In this document: positions 8,847 through 16,636 of the stretch, one piece after another
Numbering within the stretch: position 1 is the first letter of the stretch
How the letters are laid out: every line of letters starts with the position of its first letter
DNA from: a bacterium
GTDB taxonomy: Bacteria > Desulfobacterota > Binatia > Binatales > Binataceae
DNA length: 64,000 bases
NCBI GenBank assembly: GCA_014896235.1
Contig: JADBKU010000024.1
Span: forward strand, 1 to 64,000
Reading direction: 5' to 3'
The notes under the pieces: generated by a model
What the model was told of the DNA's origin: nothing
Seen by the model: only the letters and a program-made list of their open reading frames with translations
Database searches by the model: none
Program-made: the position numbers and the translations under genes

Positions 8847-9326
8847 TCATTCCCGCTCCAGCATCACGATCGCGGCGGCGGCCATTCCTTCGCCGCGGCC
8901 GAGCGCGCCCAGCCCTTCCGGATTCGACGCCTTGACGTTCATCTCCGCCTCTGGCGCTCCCAAGGCCGCCGCCAATCGCGAACGCATCGCCGGCAGATAT
9001 CCGGCCAGCTTCGGACGCGCCGCGAAAATCGTCACATCCGCGTTGCCGAGCCGCCATCCGAGGTCGCGCGCGCGTTTCCACACGGTTTCGAGCAGCGCGA
9101 TACTGTCGGCATCCTTGTAGCGCGGATCATTGTCCGGGAAATGCCGTCCGAGGTCGCCAAGCCCAAGCGCGCCCAAAATCGCATTGGCCAGCGCATGCGC
9201 GGCGACGTCGGCGTCCGAATGGCCGCGCAGGCCCGCGTCGTGGGGAATTTCGACGCCGCCCAACACCAGTCGGCGGCCTTGTTCCAAAGGATGAAAATCG
9301 AAACCCTGCCCTGCCCGCGTTTTCAT
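8847..9326 (-). CDS. ispF: 2-C-methyl-D-erythritol 2,4-cyclodiphosphate synthase
   Basis: 159 residues, the usual IspF length. It carries the metal-binding Asp and His in GQGFDFHP, the third ligand His in GHSDADV, and the HFPDNDPRYKDADS loop. The C-terminal GRGEGMAA is the family signature. IspF makes the cyclic diphosphate intermediate of the non-mevalonate isoprenoid pathway in the cytoplasm. IspD, often adjacent or fused, is not in the window. The start at 9326 gives MKTRAGQGFD. Small changes from the family norm are F for V in the D-x-H motif and ASNPEG where many have ATTxEG. Confidence 0.95.
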   Translation of the reverse strand: MKTRAGQGFDFHPLEQGRRLVLGGVEIPHDAGLRGHSDADVAAHALANAILGALGLGDLGRHFPDNDPRYKDADSIALLETVWKRARDLGWRLGNADVTIFAARPKLAGYLPAMRSRLAAALGAPEAEMNVKASNPEGLGALGRGEGMAAAAIVMLERE

Positions 9327-9425
9327 GCTTCCGCCGTCCTGTTCGCGCGGTCGTAACCCAGCCAAAAGTTGACTTGGCGGCGGCGAGCCTCCAAGCTCTT
9401 AACGTATCTTTGCGGAGGAAACCCG

Positions 9426-9707
9426 ATGCCCCAGTTCTGGAAGCAGCCGAAATTCTGGGCAGCCGCGATCATCGTCTTATGGCTCGCCTACATAATCGGC
9501 TCCAACCTTGCTCAACTTGTGACGATCCATATTATTCCGTGGCTCGTCCAGCCTGAGCTTAAGGTTTCGACCATTGTCGTCGCTTCCGCGATAGTCGGCG
9601 CGGCGCTTACGCTGATTATCCAGTATTACTGGCGCAAGAGCCGTTCTTCGAAGAACGTCGCGCAATCCGCGCCCGCGCCCGGCGCCAGCAGCAGCACCAC
9701 CGCTTGA
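9426..9707 (+). CDS. Small two-helix membrane protein
   Basis: 93 residues starting MPQFWKQPKFW. A first transmembrane helix spans about residues 10-34 and a second about 46-66, followed by a basic YYWRKSR stretch and an Ala/Pro/Ser-rich tail. A strong ribosome-binding site (GGAGGAAAC) precedes the ATG. The 3' end overlaps the 3' end of convergent moeA by 82 bp. I do not recognise a family and give no function; the basic residues after the second helix suggest the tail is cytoplasmic. Confidence 0.65.
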   Translation: MPQFWKQPKFWAAAIIVLWLAYIIGSNLAQLVTIHIIPWLVQPELKVSTIVVASAIVGAALTLIIQYYWRKSRSSKNVAQSAPAPGASSSTTA

Positions 9708-10903
9708 TCGCCCGCCTTGAGCACCGTCGCCGCCGCCGGACCGATCAGCAGTCCGTCCGCCCGCGAGAGCGAACTTAACACGCCCGAGCTTTGATTCCCG
9801 GTGGGCGTGGCCAATAGTCCGCCCTCGCCGCGAGTCAGGCGCACCCGCACAAATTCGGTAAGGTTCGCCGCCGTGCGGATATCGCAGGCGCAGCGGACGG
9901 TCACGCGCGGCAACCCGACGGCCGGCCGCCCGCCGATTTTAATCAGCGCCGGACGCACATAGAGGTAGAAGCAAACCATCGTCGAGACCGGATTTCCCGG
10001 CAATCCGAAAACCGGCCGTCCGCGCAGCGTACCGAACTTGAGCGGCTTGCCCGGCCGTTGCGCAACTCCGTGAAAATGCTGGCGCAAGCCAAGCTCGTCC
10101 ATGACGATTTTGACGTGGTCGAATTGTCCCACGGAAACGCCGCCCGTCGTCAACACGACGTCGCATCCAAGCGCCTCTTCCAGCCGCTCCCGGACCGCCT
10201 CGGGACGGTCACGGGCGACCCGGAGCATCACCGGCTCGCCGCCAGCTTCGGCGATCGCTCCGGCCAGCGCGTAAGCGCTCGAATTCACGATTTGGGCGCC
10301 AACCGGCGGCGTATCGATATCGACGAGCTCGTCGCCGGTCGCGACGATCGCAACCCGCGGCCGACGGTAAACGTCGAGCATCACGCGATTCAGCGAGGCC
10401 AGCATGCCGAGGTCCGACGGCGTCAGCACGCGGCCCGGCGCCATCAGCGGTTCACCCTGTTTCACGTCTTCGCCGCGCGGCCTGACGAACTGTCCCGGCT
10501 CGGCCGGCGCAAGTATTTCGACCGCGCCGCCCTCCACTTCACGCGTCCGCTCGACCTGCACAATTGCGTCGGCCCCGGCCGCAAGCGGCGCGCCGGTCAT
10601 CGTGCGAATTGCCTGGCCCGGCTCGACCCGCCGCGTGGGCATCGCGCCCGCTCCAACCGTCTCGACCACCGTCAGCCGAACTGGATTATCCGCAGAGGCG
10701 TGCGCTACGTCCGCAGCGCGTACGGCGTAACCGTCCATCGCGGAGTTGTCGAAGGCGGGAATATCGCGCGGCGAACGGATTTCCTCGGCCAGCACCCGCC
10801 CGAGCGCCGCGGTCAGCGCGACTCGTTCCGGATGGATTTCCGCAACATTCTCAAGAACAATTCGCAGGGCTTGGTCAGCGCTAATCATCACGCGATCGAG
10901 CAT
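9626..10903 (-). CDS. moeA: Molybdopterin molybdenumtransferase MoeA
   Basis: 425 residues with the MoeA domains in order: N-terminal DIPAFDNSAMDGYAVR (around residues 47-62), a beta region with GAGAMP and RTMTGAPLAAGADAIV, the MoCF-binding core with VVLTTGGVSVGQFD and LPGNPVSTMV, and a C-terminal beta-barrel domain. It inserts molybdate into adenylylated molybdopterin to complete the cofactor in the cytoplasm. No other moa/mob genes are nearby. It ends inside the 3' end of the convergent small membrane protein gene. Confidence 0.95.
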   Translation of the reverse strand: MLDRVMISADQALRIVLENVAEIHPERVALTAALGRVLAEEIRSPRDIPAFDNSAMDGYAVRAADVAHASADNPVRLTVVETVGAGAMPTRRVEPGQAIRTMTGAPLAAGADAIVQVERTREVEGGAVEILAPAEPGQFVRPRGEDVKQGEPLMAPGRVLTPSDLGMLASLNRVMLDVYRRPRVAIVATGDELVDIDTPPVGAQIVNSSAYALAGAIAEAGGEPVMLRVARDRPEAVRERLEEALGCDVVLTTGGVSVGQFDHVKIVMDELGLRQHFHGVAQRPGKPLKFGTLRGRPVFGLPGNPVSTMVCFYLYVRPALIKIGGRPAVGLPRVTVRCACDIRTAANLTEFVRVRLTRGEGGLLATPTGNQSSGVLSSLSRADGLLIGPAAATVLKAGDQAVVLLLAPGAGADCATFFEERLLRQ

Positions 10904-10962
10904 ATCGCCGCACCGCGCAAACTTAAACGGGCGCGCGCGGAAAGCGGCAACGCTTGCGACGG

Positions 10963-11868
10963 TTAGAACTCGGCCAATTGGGCCTGCAATTCGTCGTCAG
11001 GAATACGAATGTCGTACGTCGCGAAATTGGGCGGAACACGGTCGCGCAAAAGCGCCGGGTTAGCCTCTTTCAGCGCTGTCACCGATACGCCAGTGCGCGT
11101 CGCGATTCGGCTCAACGGAGTCCCGCCTGAGCATCGGACAACGCGATAGTGCGGCGGTTCAACGTAGGTAACGTTGGTCAGTCCATAGTCTTGTGCGTGA
11201 CGAGCGATTAGCGCAACTGCCATGAAGCGATTCATCAGCGCGCGAGTATGTCGCGGCAGACGCGTCATCAACTTCTCGTAGCTGGCCTTGCGCAGCCTGA
11301 GATAATGGTCGATCGTGGCGTCGCCGTTGTTCCACGCAACCAGCGTCGTACGCCAATCGGAGCGAGCTTCATCATGCAGAGTCGCGAGGTATTCGGCCGC
11401 GGCGCGGGTCGATTTAATCGGGTCGCGCCGCTCGTCAACCCATTTATTGATCACCAAGCCGTAGCGCCGCGCGGTCGCGCGGCTGAGCTGCCATGGACCG
11501 TCGCCATCCGGAGAGAAACCGCTCTCCGCGAACGCGAGATAGACTAAATCCGGCGGCAAGCCTTCGCTTTCCAGCACCTGGACCATCTGACCCATGAAAG
11601 GCCGACTGCGCCGAAAGGATTGTTCCAGTCCTTGTGGCTGATCGAGATATTGATTGACGTAATGCTGGACGGTGCGATTGAGCACCAGCGGAAATGGAGG
11701 GACCGACTTGGGCTGGCTGCGCACAAACGGCATCTCGTTCTCAGGCATCATCACGAGCTGACTCGAGTCGCCCGAATGATTCTGGACCGGCGCTCGGGCA
11801 ACCGCCGCCCGATCACAAGATGTTAACGCGCTGGCCGTGATCGATTGAACGCAACCGCCTGCGTGCAT
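10963..11868 (-). CDS. Lytic transglycosylase with SLT and LysM-like domains (MltD-like); signal peptide out of frame
   Basis: 301 residues from the first in-frame ATG. An SLT domain of the MltD type lies at about residues 65-225, with the catalytic Glu at 115 (AFAESGFS), DGPWQLSRATARRYG, and WNNGD-like segments. A LysM-like region follows at about 232-300 (HYRVVRCSGGTPLSRIA). Such enzymes cleave glycan strands in the periplasm and need export, but this frame has no signal peptide. A 38-codon frame just upstream, offset by one base, encodes a lipoprotein signal and overlaps this frame by 46 bp (see separate entry). Either the gene is frameshifted (sequence error or mutation), or the protein is made by frameshifting or coupling. 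The family call is firm; the N-terminus is not. Confidence 0.8.
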   Translation of the reverse strand: MHAGGCVQSITASALTSCDRAAVARAPVQNHSGDSSQLVMMPENEMPFVRSQPKSVPPFPLVLNRTVQHYVNQYLDQPQGLEQSFRRSRPFMGQMVQVLESEGLPPDLVYLAFAESGFSPDGDGPWQLSRATARRYGLVINKWVDERRDPIKSTRAAAEYLATLHDEARSDWRTTLVAWNNGDATIDHYLRLRKASYEKLMTRLPRHTRALMNRFMAVALIARHAQDYGLTNVTYVEPPHYRVVRCSGGTPLSRIATRTGVSVTALKEANPALLRDRVPPNFATYDIRIPDDELQAQLAEF

Positions 11869-11939
11869 CCACAGACCATCACCGCAAGCAAGGCGACGAA
11901 CGACACCAAATAGCTATGCTTTAACTTTCTACCCCGCAT
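11823..11939 (-). CDS. 38-residue lipoprotein-signal leader frame overlapping the transglycosylase
   Basis: This short frame starts with an ATG at 11939, preceded by GGAAAG. It reads a basic N-terminus (MRGRKLKHSY), a hydrophobic core (LVSFVALLAVMV), and then a lipobox V-C-G-C with Cys at residue 25. It stops at a TAA after 38 codons. It overlaps the transglycosylase frame by 46 bp but is out of step: the main frame is a -1 shift relative to it. The simplest reading is that it is the true N-terminus of the transglycosylase, separated by a one-base insertion or two-base deletion in 11823-11868. Confidence 0.55.
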   Translation of the reverse strand: MRGRKLKHSYLVSFVALLAVMVCGCTQAVAFNRSRPAR

Positions 11940-12194
11940 CCGTTTCTTTCCAAACCGTGCCTACCCTAACTGCCGATCATGGCTCGATCAACCCTTTTTG
12001 AATTAAAAAATCTAATTCTTGATAAAAGAAATTAACAAAACCTAAACATATCCACAGCGCGATTCGCGCATTCTGTCCGTCAGCCAGGCTCATGACGACG
12101 ACGCTTTCGCAACCAAACCGACCGTAAAGCGCACGCTTAGTTGGCTCGATCAGGTGTGCTAGCCTGAAACGAAGCAAGTCTTCTCCATATCCGT
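11940..12194. other. AT-rich intergenic region with inverted repeat
   Basis: The stretch 11985-12060 is strongly AT-rich against its GC-rich surroundings. Around 11999-12019 the bases GAATTA and TAATTC flank a 7-base spacer, and ATCAA/TTGAT flank them more loosely. This is probably promoter or operator DNA for the sensor kinase on the right and the transglycosylase on the left. No gene is visible. Confidence 0.45.
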
Positions 12195-13448
12195 GTGGAT
12201 CTATGGCGTGAAATCTTCGACAACCTTAGCGACGCCGTCATTGCGCTCGGCGCGGCGGACGAACCGCTTGCGGTCAACGCTGCGGGCGAGGCGATGCTTG
12301 AAGCGTCGCGGGTCGGCAAATCATTGGTCGCGCGCTTGCTCAAGCGCAATCAATGGCTGCGCCGGATGGTCGACGATTGCCTGTCAAATGGGCAGACCTT
12401 CGACAATCCCGAAGCCACATTGACGCTCGAACGTCGTTCGCTGGTTGTACGGGCCGAGGTTTCGCCTTTAATCGATTCATCGGGCCGGCTCGCCGGCGCG
12501 ATTTTGCTCTTTCACGACCTGTCGCATCAAAAGAGCGCCGAGCAGGCTTTCGAGATGGGCGAAAACGTGTTGCGCCTGTCGCCGGCCGGACTCGCCCACG
12601 AGGTGAAAAATCCTCTCACCGGAATCAAGGGCGCGGCGGAGTTACTCGGCGCGATGTTCCCTGGCGACGCGCGCGCCCAGCAATACTGCGGACTGATCCA
12701 GGACGGCGTGAATCGCATCGCCGCGCTGGTCGAACAGGTGCTGGCGGTCTCCAACCCGCAACGTCTCAAGCGCGTTCCGGTCAATATCCATCAGGTGCTT
12801 CATCAGGCGCTCAGAATCGCGGGAATTTTCCCCGGCGATAATCATACCGGACTCGCCAACGTAGCCATTGAGCAGCAGTTCGACCCCAGCCTGCCGGAGG
12901 TGCACGGCGACGCGGCGGCGCTCGAGCGCGTTTTCCTGAATCTTATTCGCAACGCTTACGAGGCGGTCGAAGCGGCACACCGAAACGGACCCGCGATGCA
13001 TCAGTCGGCCGCACGCGCCGCGGCCGAAAACGCCGCATCCGGCGCGAATACGGAGCGCGGCGTAATTCGCCTGCGCACCGCGATCGAGACTCAGTTCCGG
13101 CTCAGCTCGCATGGCCGGCGCCGGCAGTATCTGAGAGTCGAAATCGCGGATAACGGCAAAGGGATGCGCGAGGACGAGATGAAGCAATTATTTACGCCGT
13201 TTTTCACGACCAAACCGTCAGGAACCGGACTCGGCCTGGTGCTAAGCCAGCGGATTATTGCACTCCATGGCGGTAAACTATGGGCGGAACGGGGTGGAAT
13301 CGACCGACGCGCGGAGGGCGCGCTCGCGGCGACGCCGGCCACGCACGGACGGCCGCGGGACGGCGCCGGCATCCCGAATGAACACGCGGCCGGGACGGTT
13401 CCGCCCGGGATGACTTTTTGCCTGACTTTGCCGATCGGACCTGAATGA
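12195..13448 (+). CDS. PAS-domain sensor histidine kinase, NtrB/GlnL-like
   Basis: 417 residues starting at a GTG (12195). A PAS-like sensor region covers about residues 5-115 (LSDAVIALGAADEPLAVN), then a HisKA phosphoacceptor helix with LAHEVKNPLTGIKGAAELL (His near residue 134), then a HATPase_c domain with N box NLIRNAYEAV, ADNGKG and GTGLGL. It is cytoplasmic; no transmembrane helix is seen, as in NtrB. It forms a pair with the NtrC-type regulator 100 bp downstream and probably phosphorylates it. Sensing of nitrogen status is likely but other signals are possible, because no glnA or glnB lies near. Confidence 0.9.
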   Translation: MDLWREIFDNLSDAVIALGAADEPLAVNAAGEAMLEASRVGKSLVARLLKRNQWLRRMVDDCLSNGQTFDNPEATLTLERRSLVVRAEVSPLIDSSGRLAGAILLFHDLSHQKSAEQAFEMGENVLRLSPAGLAHEVKNPLTGIKGAAELLGAMFPGDARAQQYCGLIQDGVNRIAALVEQVLAVSNPQRLKRVPVNIHQVLHQALRIAGIFPGDNHTGLANVAIEQQFDPSLPEVHGDAAALERVFLNLIRNAYEAVEAAHRNGPAMHQSAARAAAENAASGANTERGVIRLRTAIETQFRLSSHGRRRQYLRVEIADNGKGMREDEMKQLFTPFFTTKPSGTGLGLVLSQRIIALHGGKLWAERGGIDRRAEGALAATPATHGRPRDGAGIPNEHAAGTVPPGMTFCLTLPIGPE

Positions 13449-13548
13449 ATGCGTCATTTTGAAATACCGGAATCGAGCCGCCGCCAGCGCGGCGTGGGTG
13501 AACGCAAGCTTGATCCAGCACGATAAGGAGGGATTCGCTGCGCAAACG

Positions 13549-15045
13549 ATGGCCGCCGATGATCACGAAAAAATTGCGCCCGGCGCCGATTCACGCCGGG
13601 CCTCCGTGCTGATCGCCGACGACGATCCGGCGATCCGGCTCGTCCTGCGTCATCGCCTGGAGGCGGCCGGGTACGCGGTCGAAGAGTCGGCGGACAGCCA
13701 ATCCGCGCTAGCGGCGTTATTGAGCAATCGGCATGACGTGGCCCTGCTCGACATCATGATGCCGGGCGCCGGGGGCCTGGAGGTGCTGAGCGAAGCGCGA
13801 AACGAAGCCGTGCGCACGCTGATCATCGTGATTACAGCGGCGAGCACGATGAACAACGCGGTCGAGGCGATGAAGCGCGGCGCGCACGACTACCTCACCA
13901 AGCCATTCGAGAATCTCGATCTGGTGGCGGCCGCCGTGGCGCGCGCGGTCGAAATCGCGGCGCAAACAGCGGACCTGACGCGGCTCAAGGACGAATTCAA
14001 CCGGCAACTGGTCGGCGGCGAAATCATCGGCCGCAGCCCGGCGATGCAGGAAGTTTACAAACTGATCGGCCGCGTGGTTAACAACGACGCAACCGTGCTG
14101 CTGCGCGGAGAAAGCGGCACCGGCAAGGAACTGGTCGCGCGCGCGATCCATTACAAGTCGCCGCGCTGGCGCGGACCGTTCGTCGCGGTCAATTGTTCCG
14201 CGATTCCGCACGGGCTGCTCGAAAGCGAACTGTTCGGCCATGAACGTGGCGCGTTTACCGGCGCGACCGAGCGGCGGCCGGGCAAATTCGAGCAGGCCGC
14301 GGGCGGCACGCTCTTCCTCGACGAAATCGGCGATCTGCCGGTCGAACTGCAGCCGAAACTTTTGCGCGTGCTGCAGGAGCGGGAATTCGCGCGCGTCGGC
14401 GGCTTCGAAACGCTCAAGATGCAGGCGCGGATTATCGCCGCGACCAATCAGGATCTGGAGACGGCGGTGGCGGCCAAAAAGTTCCGCGAAGACCTCTATT
14501 TCCGGTTGCGCGTCATACCGATCGATCTGCCGCCGCTGCGCGAGCGGCGCGAAGATATACCCGAACTGACCGACTATTTCGCGGGCAAGGCGACGCGCGA
14601 AATGGGCGCGAATGCGCGCTTTATCAGTCCCGAGGCGCGCGCCCGCCTTTTTTCCTACGAGTGGCCGGGCAACGTGCGCGAACTCGAAAACGCAGTGCTG
14701 CGCGCGGCGCTGCTGGCGCCGGGCAATACGATTCGGGCCGAGGATATCGAGTTGGGCCGGGGCGGAACGCGGGCCAAAGTCCTGGCGGCCGGAAGCGACG
14801 CGCCGCTGACGGAATTGATTGCCTTGCGAATCGGAGAGATGCTCGACAGAGACGGCGCTGACGCGCGCGATCTCTATCAAAAGCTCATCGCCGAGCTGGA
14901 AAAACCGCTAATCGAACAGGCTCTGGCACGAGCCGGCGGCAACCAAGTGCACGCGGCCAGAATTCTCGGGTTGAACCGCAATACTCTGCGCAAGAAACTG
15001 ACCGAGCATCGTATAGTGCCGCAAAAGACGCCGCAGCAGCCATGA
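13549..15045 (+). CDS. NtrC-family sigma-54-dependent response regulator
   Basis: 498 residues from the ATG at 13549. A receiver domain occupies about 20-140 (VLIADDDPAIR; phosphoacceptor Asp in VALLDIMMPG; Lys in TKPFENLD). A sigma-54 AAA+ domain follows with Walker A GESGTGKE, the GAFTGA loop that contacts sigma-54, and ATNQDLE. A Fis-type helix-turn-helix is at the end (NQVHAARILGLNRNTLRKKL). A start at 13459 is possible but gives a non-conserved extension. It activates sigma-54 promoters in response to the kinase encoded upstream. It ends in ATGA, coupled to thiE. Confidence 0.93.
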   Translation: MAADDHEKIAPGADSRRASVLIADDDPAIRLVLRHRLEAAGYAVEESADSQSALAALLSNRHDVALLDIMMPGAGGLEVLSEARNEAVRTLIIVITAASTMNNAVEAMKRGAHDYLTKPFENLDLVAAAVARAVEIAAQTADLTRLKDEFNRQLVGGEIIGRSPAMQEVYKLIGRVVNNDATVLLRGESGTGKELVARAIHYKSPRWRGPFVAVNCSAIPHGLLESELFGHERGAFTGATERRPGKFEQAAGGTLFLDEIGDLPVELQPKLLRVLQEREFARVGGFETLKMQARIIAATNQDLETAVAAKKFREDLYFRLRVIPIDLPPLRERREDIPELTDYFAGKATREMGANARFISPEARARLFSYEWPGNVRELENAVLRAALLAPGNTIRAEDIELGRGGTRAKVLAAGSDAPLTELIALRIGEMLDRDGADARDLYQKLIAELEKPLIEQALARAGGNQVHAARILGLNRNTLRKKLTEHRIVPQKTPQQP

Positions 15046-15665
15046 AGATGCCTTCAGTTTATTATGCGATGGTCGATCCGGCCGGCGGCCACGAACCGGT
15101 CGCGCTCGCCGCGCTCCTGCTGGACGCGGGCGCGCGGATTCTTCAGCTTCGGCTCAAAGAGGCCACGAGCCGCGAATTCCTCTCCGTCGCACGCGAAATG
15201 GTGCGGCTATGCCGCGCGCGCGGCGCCTTGGCGATCATCAACGACCGCGCCGATATCGCGCGGCTGGCGGAGGCCGACGGCGTGCACGTCGGACAGGAAG
15301 ATTTGCCCGCGCGGATGGCGCGCGAAGTCGTCGGTCCCGGACGAATCGTGGGCGTTTCCACCCACAACGTCGAACAGGCCCGGACGGCGCAGGCCAATGG
15401 CGCCGATTATATCGGTTTCGGAGCAATTTACTCGGGCGGACTAAAAAACGTCGCGAATGCGCAAGGCCTTGAGCGATTGCGCGCGGTTCGCGCCGCGGTG
15501 GACATTCCGATCGTCGCGATCGGAGGAATCACCGAAGCGACGATGCCGGCGGTGCTGGCCGCCGGCGCCGACGCCGCCGCAATCATAACCGACGTCGTGC
15601 GCGCGACCGATCCAGCAGCCAAAGCGCGGGCGTTACTCGCTCTCCGTCCCCACGCCAGCGACTGA
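15042..15665 (+). CDS. thiE: Thiamine-phosphate synthase
   Basis: 207 residues with the ThiE TIM-barrel motifs: ILQLRLKEA near residue 34, INDRADIA, GVHVGQEDLP, VSTHN, ADYIGFGAIY and VAIGGI. It joins hydroxyethylthiazole phosphate and hydroxymethylpyrimidine diphosphate to make thiamine phosphate. Its ATG overlaps the stop of the NtrC-type regulator gene by 4 bases, so it is cotranscribed with a two-component system. No TPP riboswitch can precede it because there is no leader. Other thi genes are not in the window. Its 3' end overlaps a convergent membrane-protein gene by 33 bp. Confidence 0.94.
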   Translation: MKMPSVYYAMVDPAGGHEPVALAALLLDAGARILQLRLKEATSREFLSVAREMVRLCRARGALAIINDRADIARLAEADGVHVGQEDLPARMAREVVGPGRIVGVSTHNVEQARTAQANGADYIGFGAIYSGGLKNVANAQGLERLRAVRAAVDIPIVAIGGITEATMPAVLAAGADAAAIITDVVRATDPAAKARALLALRPHASD

Positions 15666-16298
15666 ATGCTTCGGCGCTTTCTTGACGGTTCGAGCCCGCC
15701 GTTCGGCACGCAAGGCCGCAGCCAAATCCCGCGACGCCAACGCGTGCCGACGCCGCGCCAGCAGCCACGCGCTGATCATCACCATCGAGCCGAATAGCAC
15801 GATGCCGCAGCAGGCGGCGACAAGCTGATCGCCTGAGCGGGCGCGTGCGGCGAATTCCATGGAGATGAGCGTGAGTGCCGTCGCCATCACGCCTGAAATC
15901 CAGAACAGCGCCGGAGGCGCGTCGTCCGCCGCGCGTTCCAGCAATTCGACGCCAAGCTGAAATGGCTCTGCAGCCGACTGAGGCGTGCGTGGCGCGCGGG
16001 GCTTGCCGGCCAGCTTCCGCTCCAGCACCACGCGATAAAGGCAAGCCGATCCGACGAGGCACGCCGCCGCGCCCGCGAACATCGCAAGCGGCCCGAGAGC
16101 GCGCGCAAACAGCGCGACGATAAACACTGCGGCCACCTCCGCCCAGCCCCAGCGGCGGCTAAATCTCATGATTCCTTCCATTTCGGAAATCTCGTTCATG
16201 ACATAGCCGAAATCGGCCGCCGGAGATGGCAGGAAAAGGATGTCGTCGTTTCCGTCGCGAACGAAGAATCCGTCACGGCGAATCAATTGAACTTTCAT
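15633..16298 (-). CDS. Hypothetical four-helix membrane protein
   Basis: 221 residues from MKVQLIRRDG, a start chosen because it follows a gap and gives a polar N-terminal domain of about 55 residues (FFVRDGNDDILFLPSP). Two pairs of hydrophobic helices lie near 63-98 and 138-190, followed by a basic tail. No family is recognised. The N-terminal domain may sit in the cytoplasm or periplasm. The gene converges with thiE, overlapping by 33 bp. The upstream region (16299-16470) is AT-rich and probably holds the promoter. Confidence 0.6.
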   Translation of the reverse strand: MKVQLIRRDGFFVRDGNDDILFLPSPAADFGYVMNEISEMEGIMRFSRRWGWAEVAAVFIVALFARALGPLAMFAGAAACLVGSACLYRVVLERKLAGKPRAPRTPQSAAEPFQLGVELLERAADDAPPALFWISGVMATALTLISMEFAARARSGDQLVAACCGIVLFGSMVMISAWLLARRRHALASRDLAAALRAERRARTVKKAPKHSVAGVGTESE

Positions 16299-16570
16299 AG
16301 TGCGAACCTTCCGAATCGGCGACGCCAAATGGTTAAAAGATAATATAGCGTAATAGAAGATGCGTCTTCCGTGCCAAACATCTTACATATTAAATTATTG
16401 GTGATTTTCGATAGATTGAAGGTATTTTAGTGTCAAAAATAATCGCGCCGTTGCAAAACTGCAACGACGTTGCGCTATCAGCCACAATTTGCGCAATCGC
16501 CGCCTAGCCAAGCAAATTTGGGACTGAGTGAGTTTGAATTAATCGCGCTCGCGGCTTCAGGCTGCGAGCG
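16299..16570. other. AT-rich intergenic region with a hairpin
   Basis: Mostly AT-rich DNA between a membrane-protein gene and hppA. A perfect inverted repeat CGTTGCA-aaac-TGCAACG lies at 16449-16466. It is not followed by a T tract, so it may be a protein-binding site. No gene is visible in either strand. Confidence 0.45.
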
Positions 16571-16609
16571 CAAAGAAAACGGCCGAAGGGGCAAAGCCCC
16601 TCCGGCCGT
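16571..16609 (-). terminator. Intrinsic terminator of hppA
   Basis: Read on the minus strand, ACGGCCGGAGGGGC pairs with GCCCCTTCGGCCGT around a TTT loop, giving a long GC-rich hairpin with one mismatch. It is followed by TTTTCTTT. It lies 28 bp after the hppA stop, as expected for a Rho-independent terminator. Confidence 0.85.
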
Positions 16610-16636
16610 GATTGTCCCGATTGTCAGCGCGCGCTT

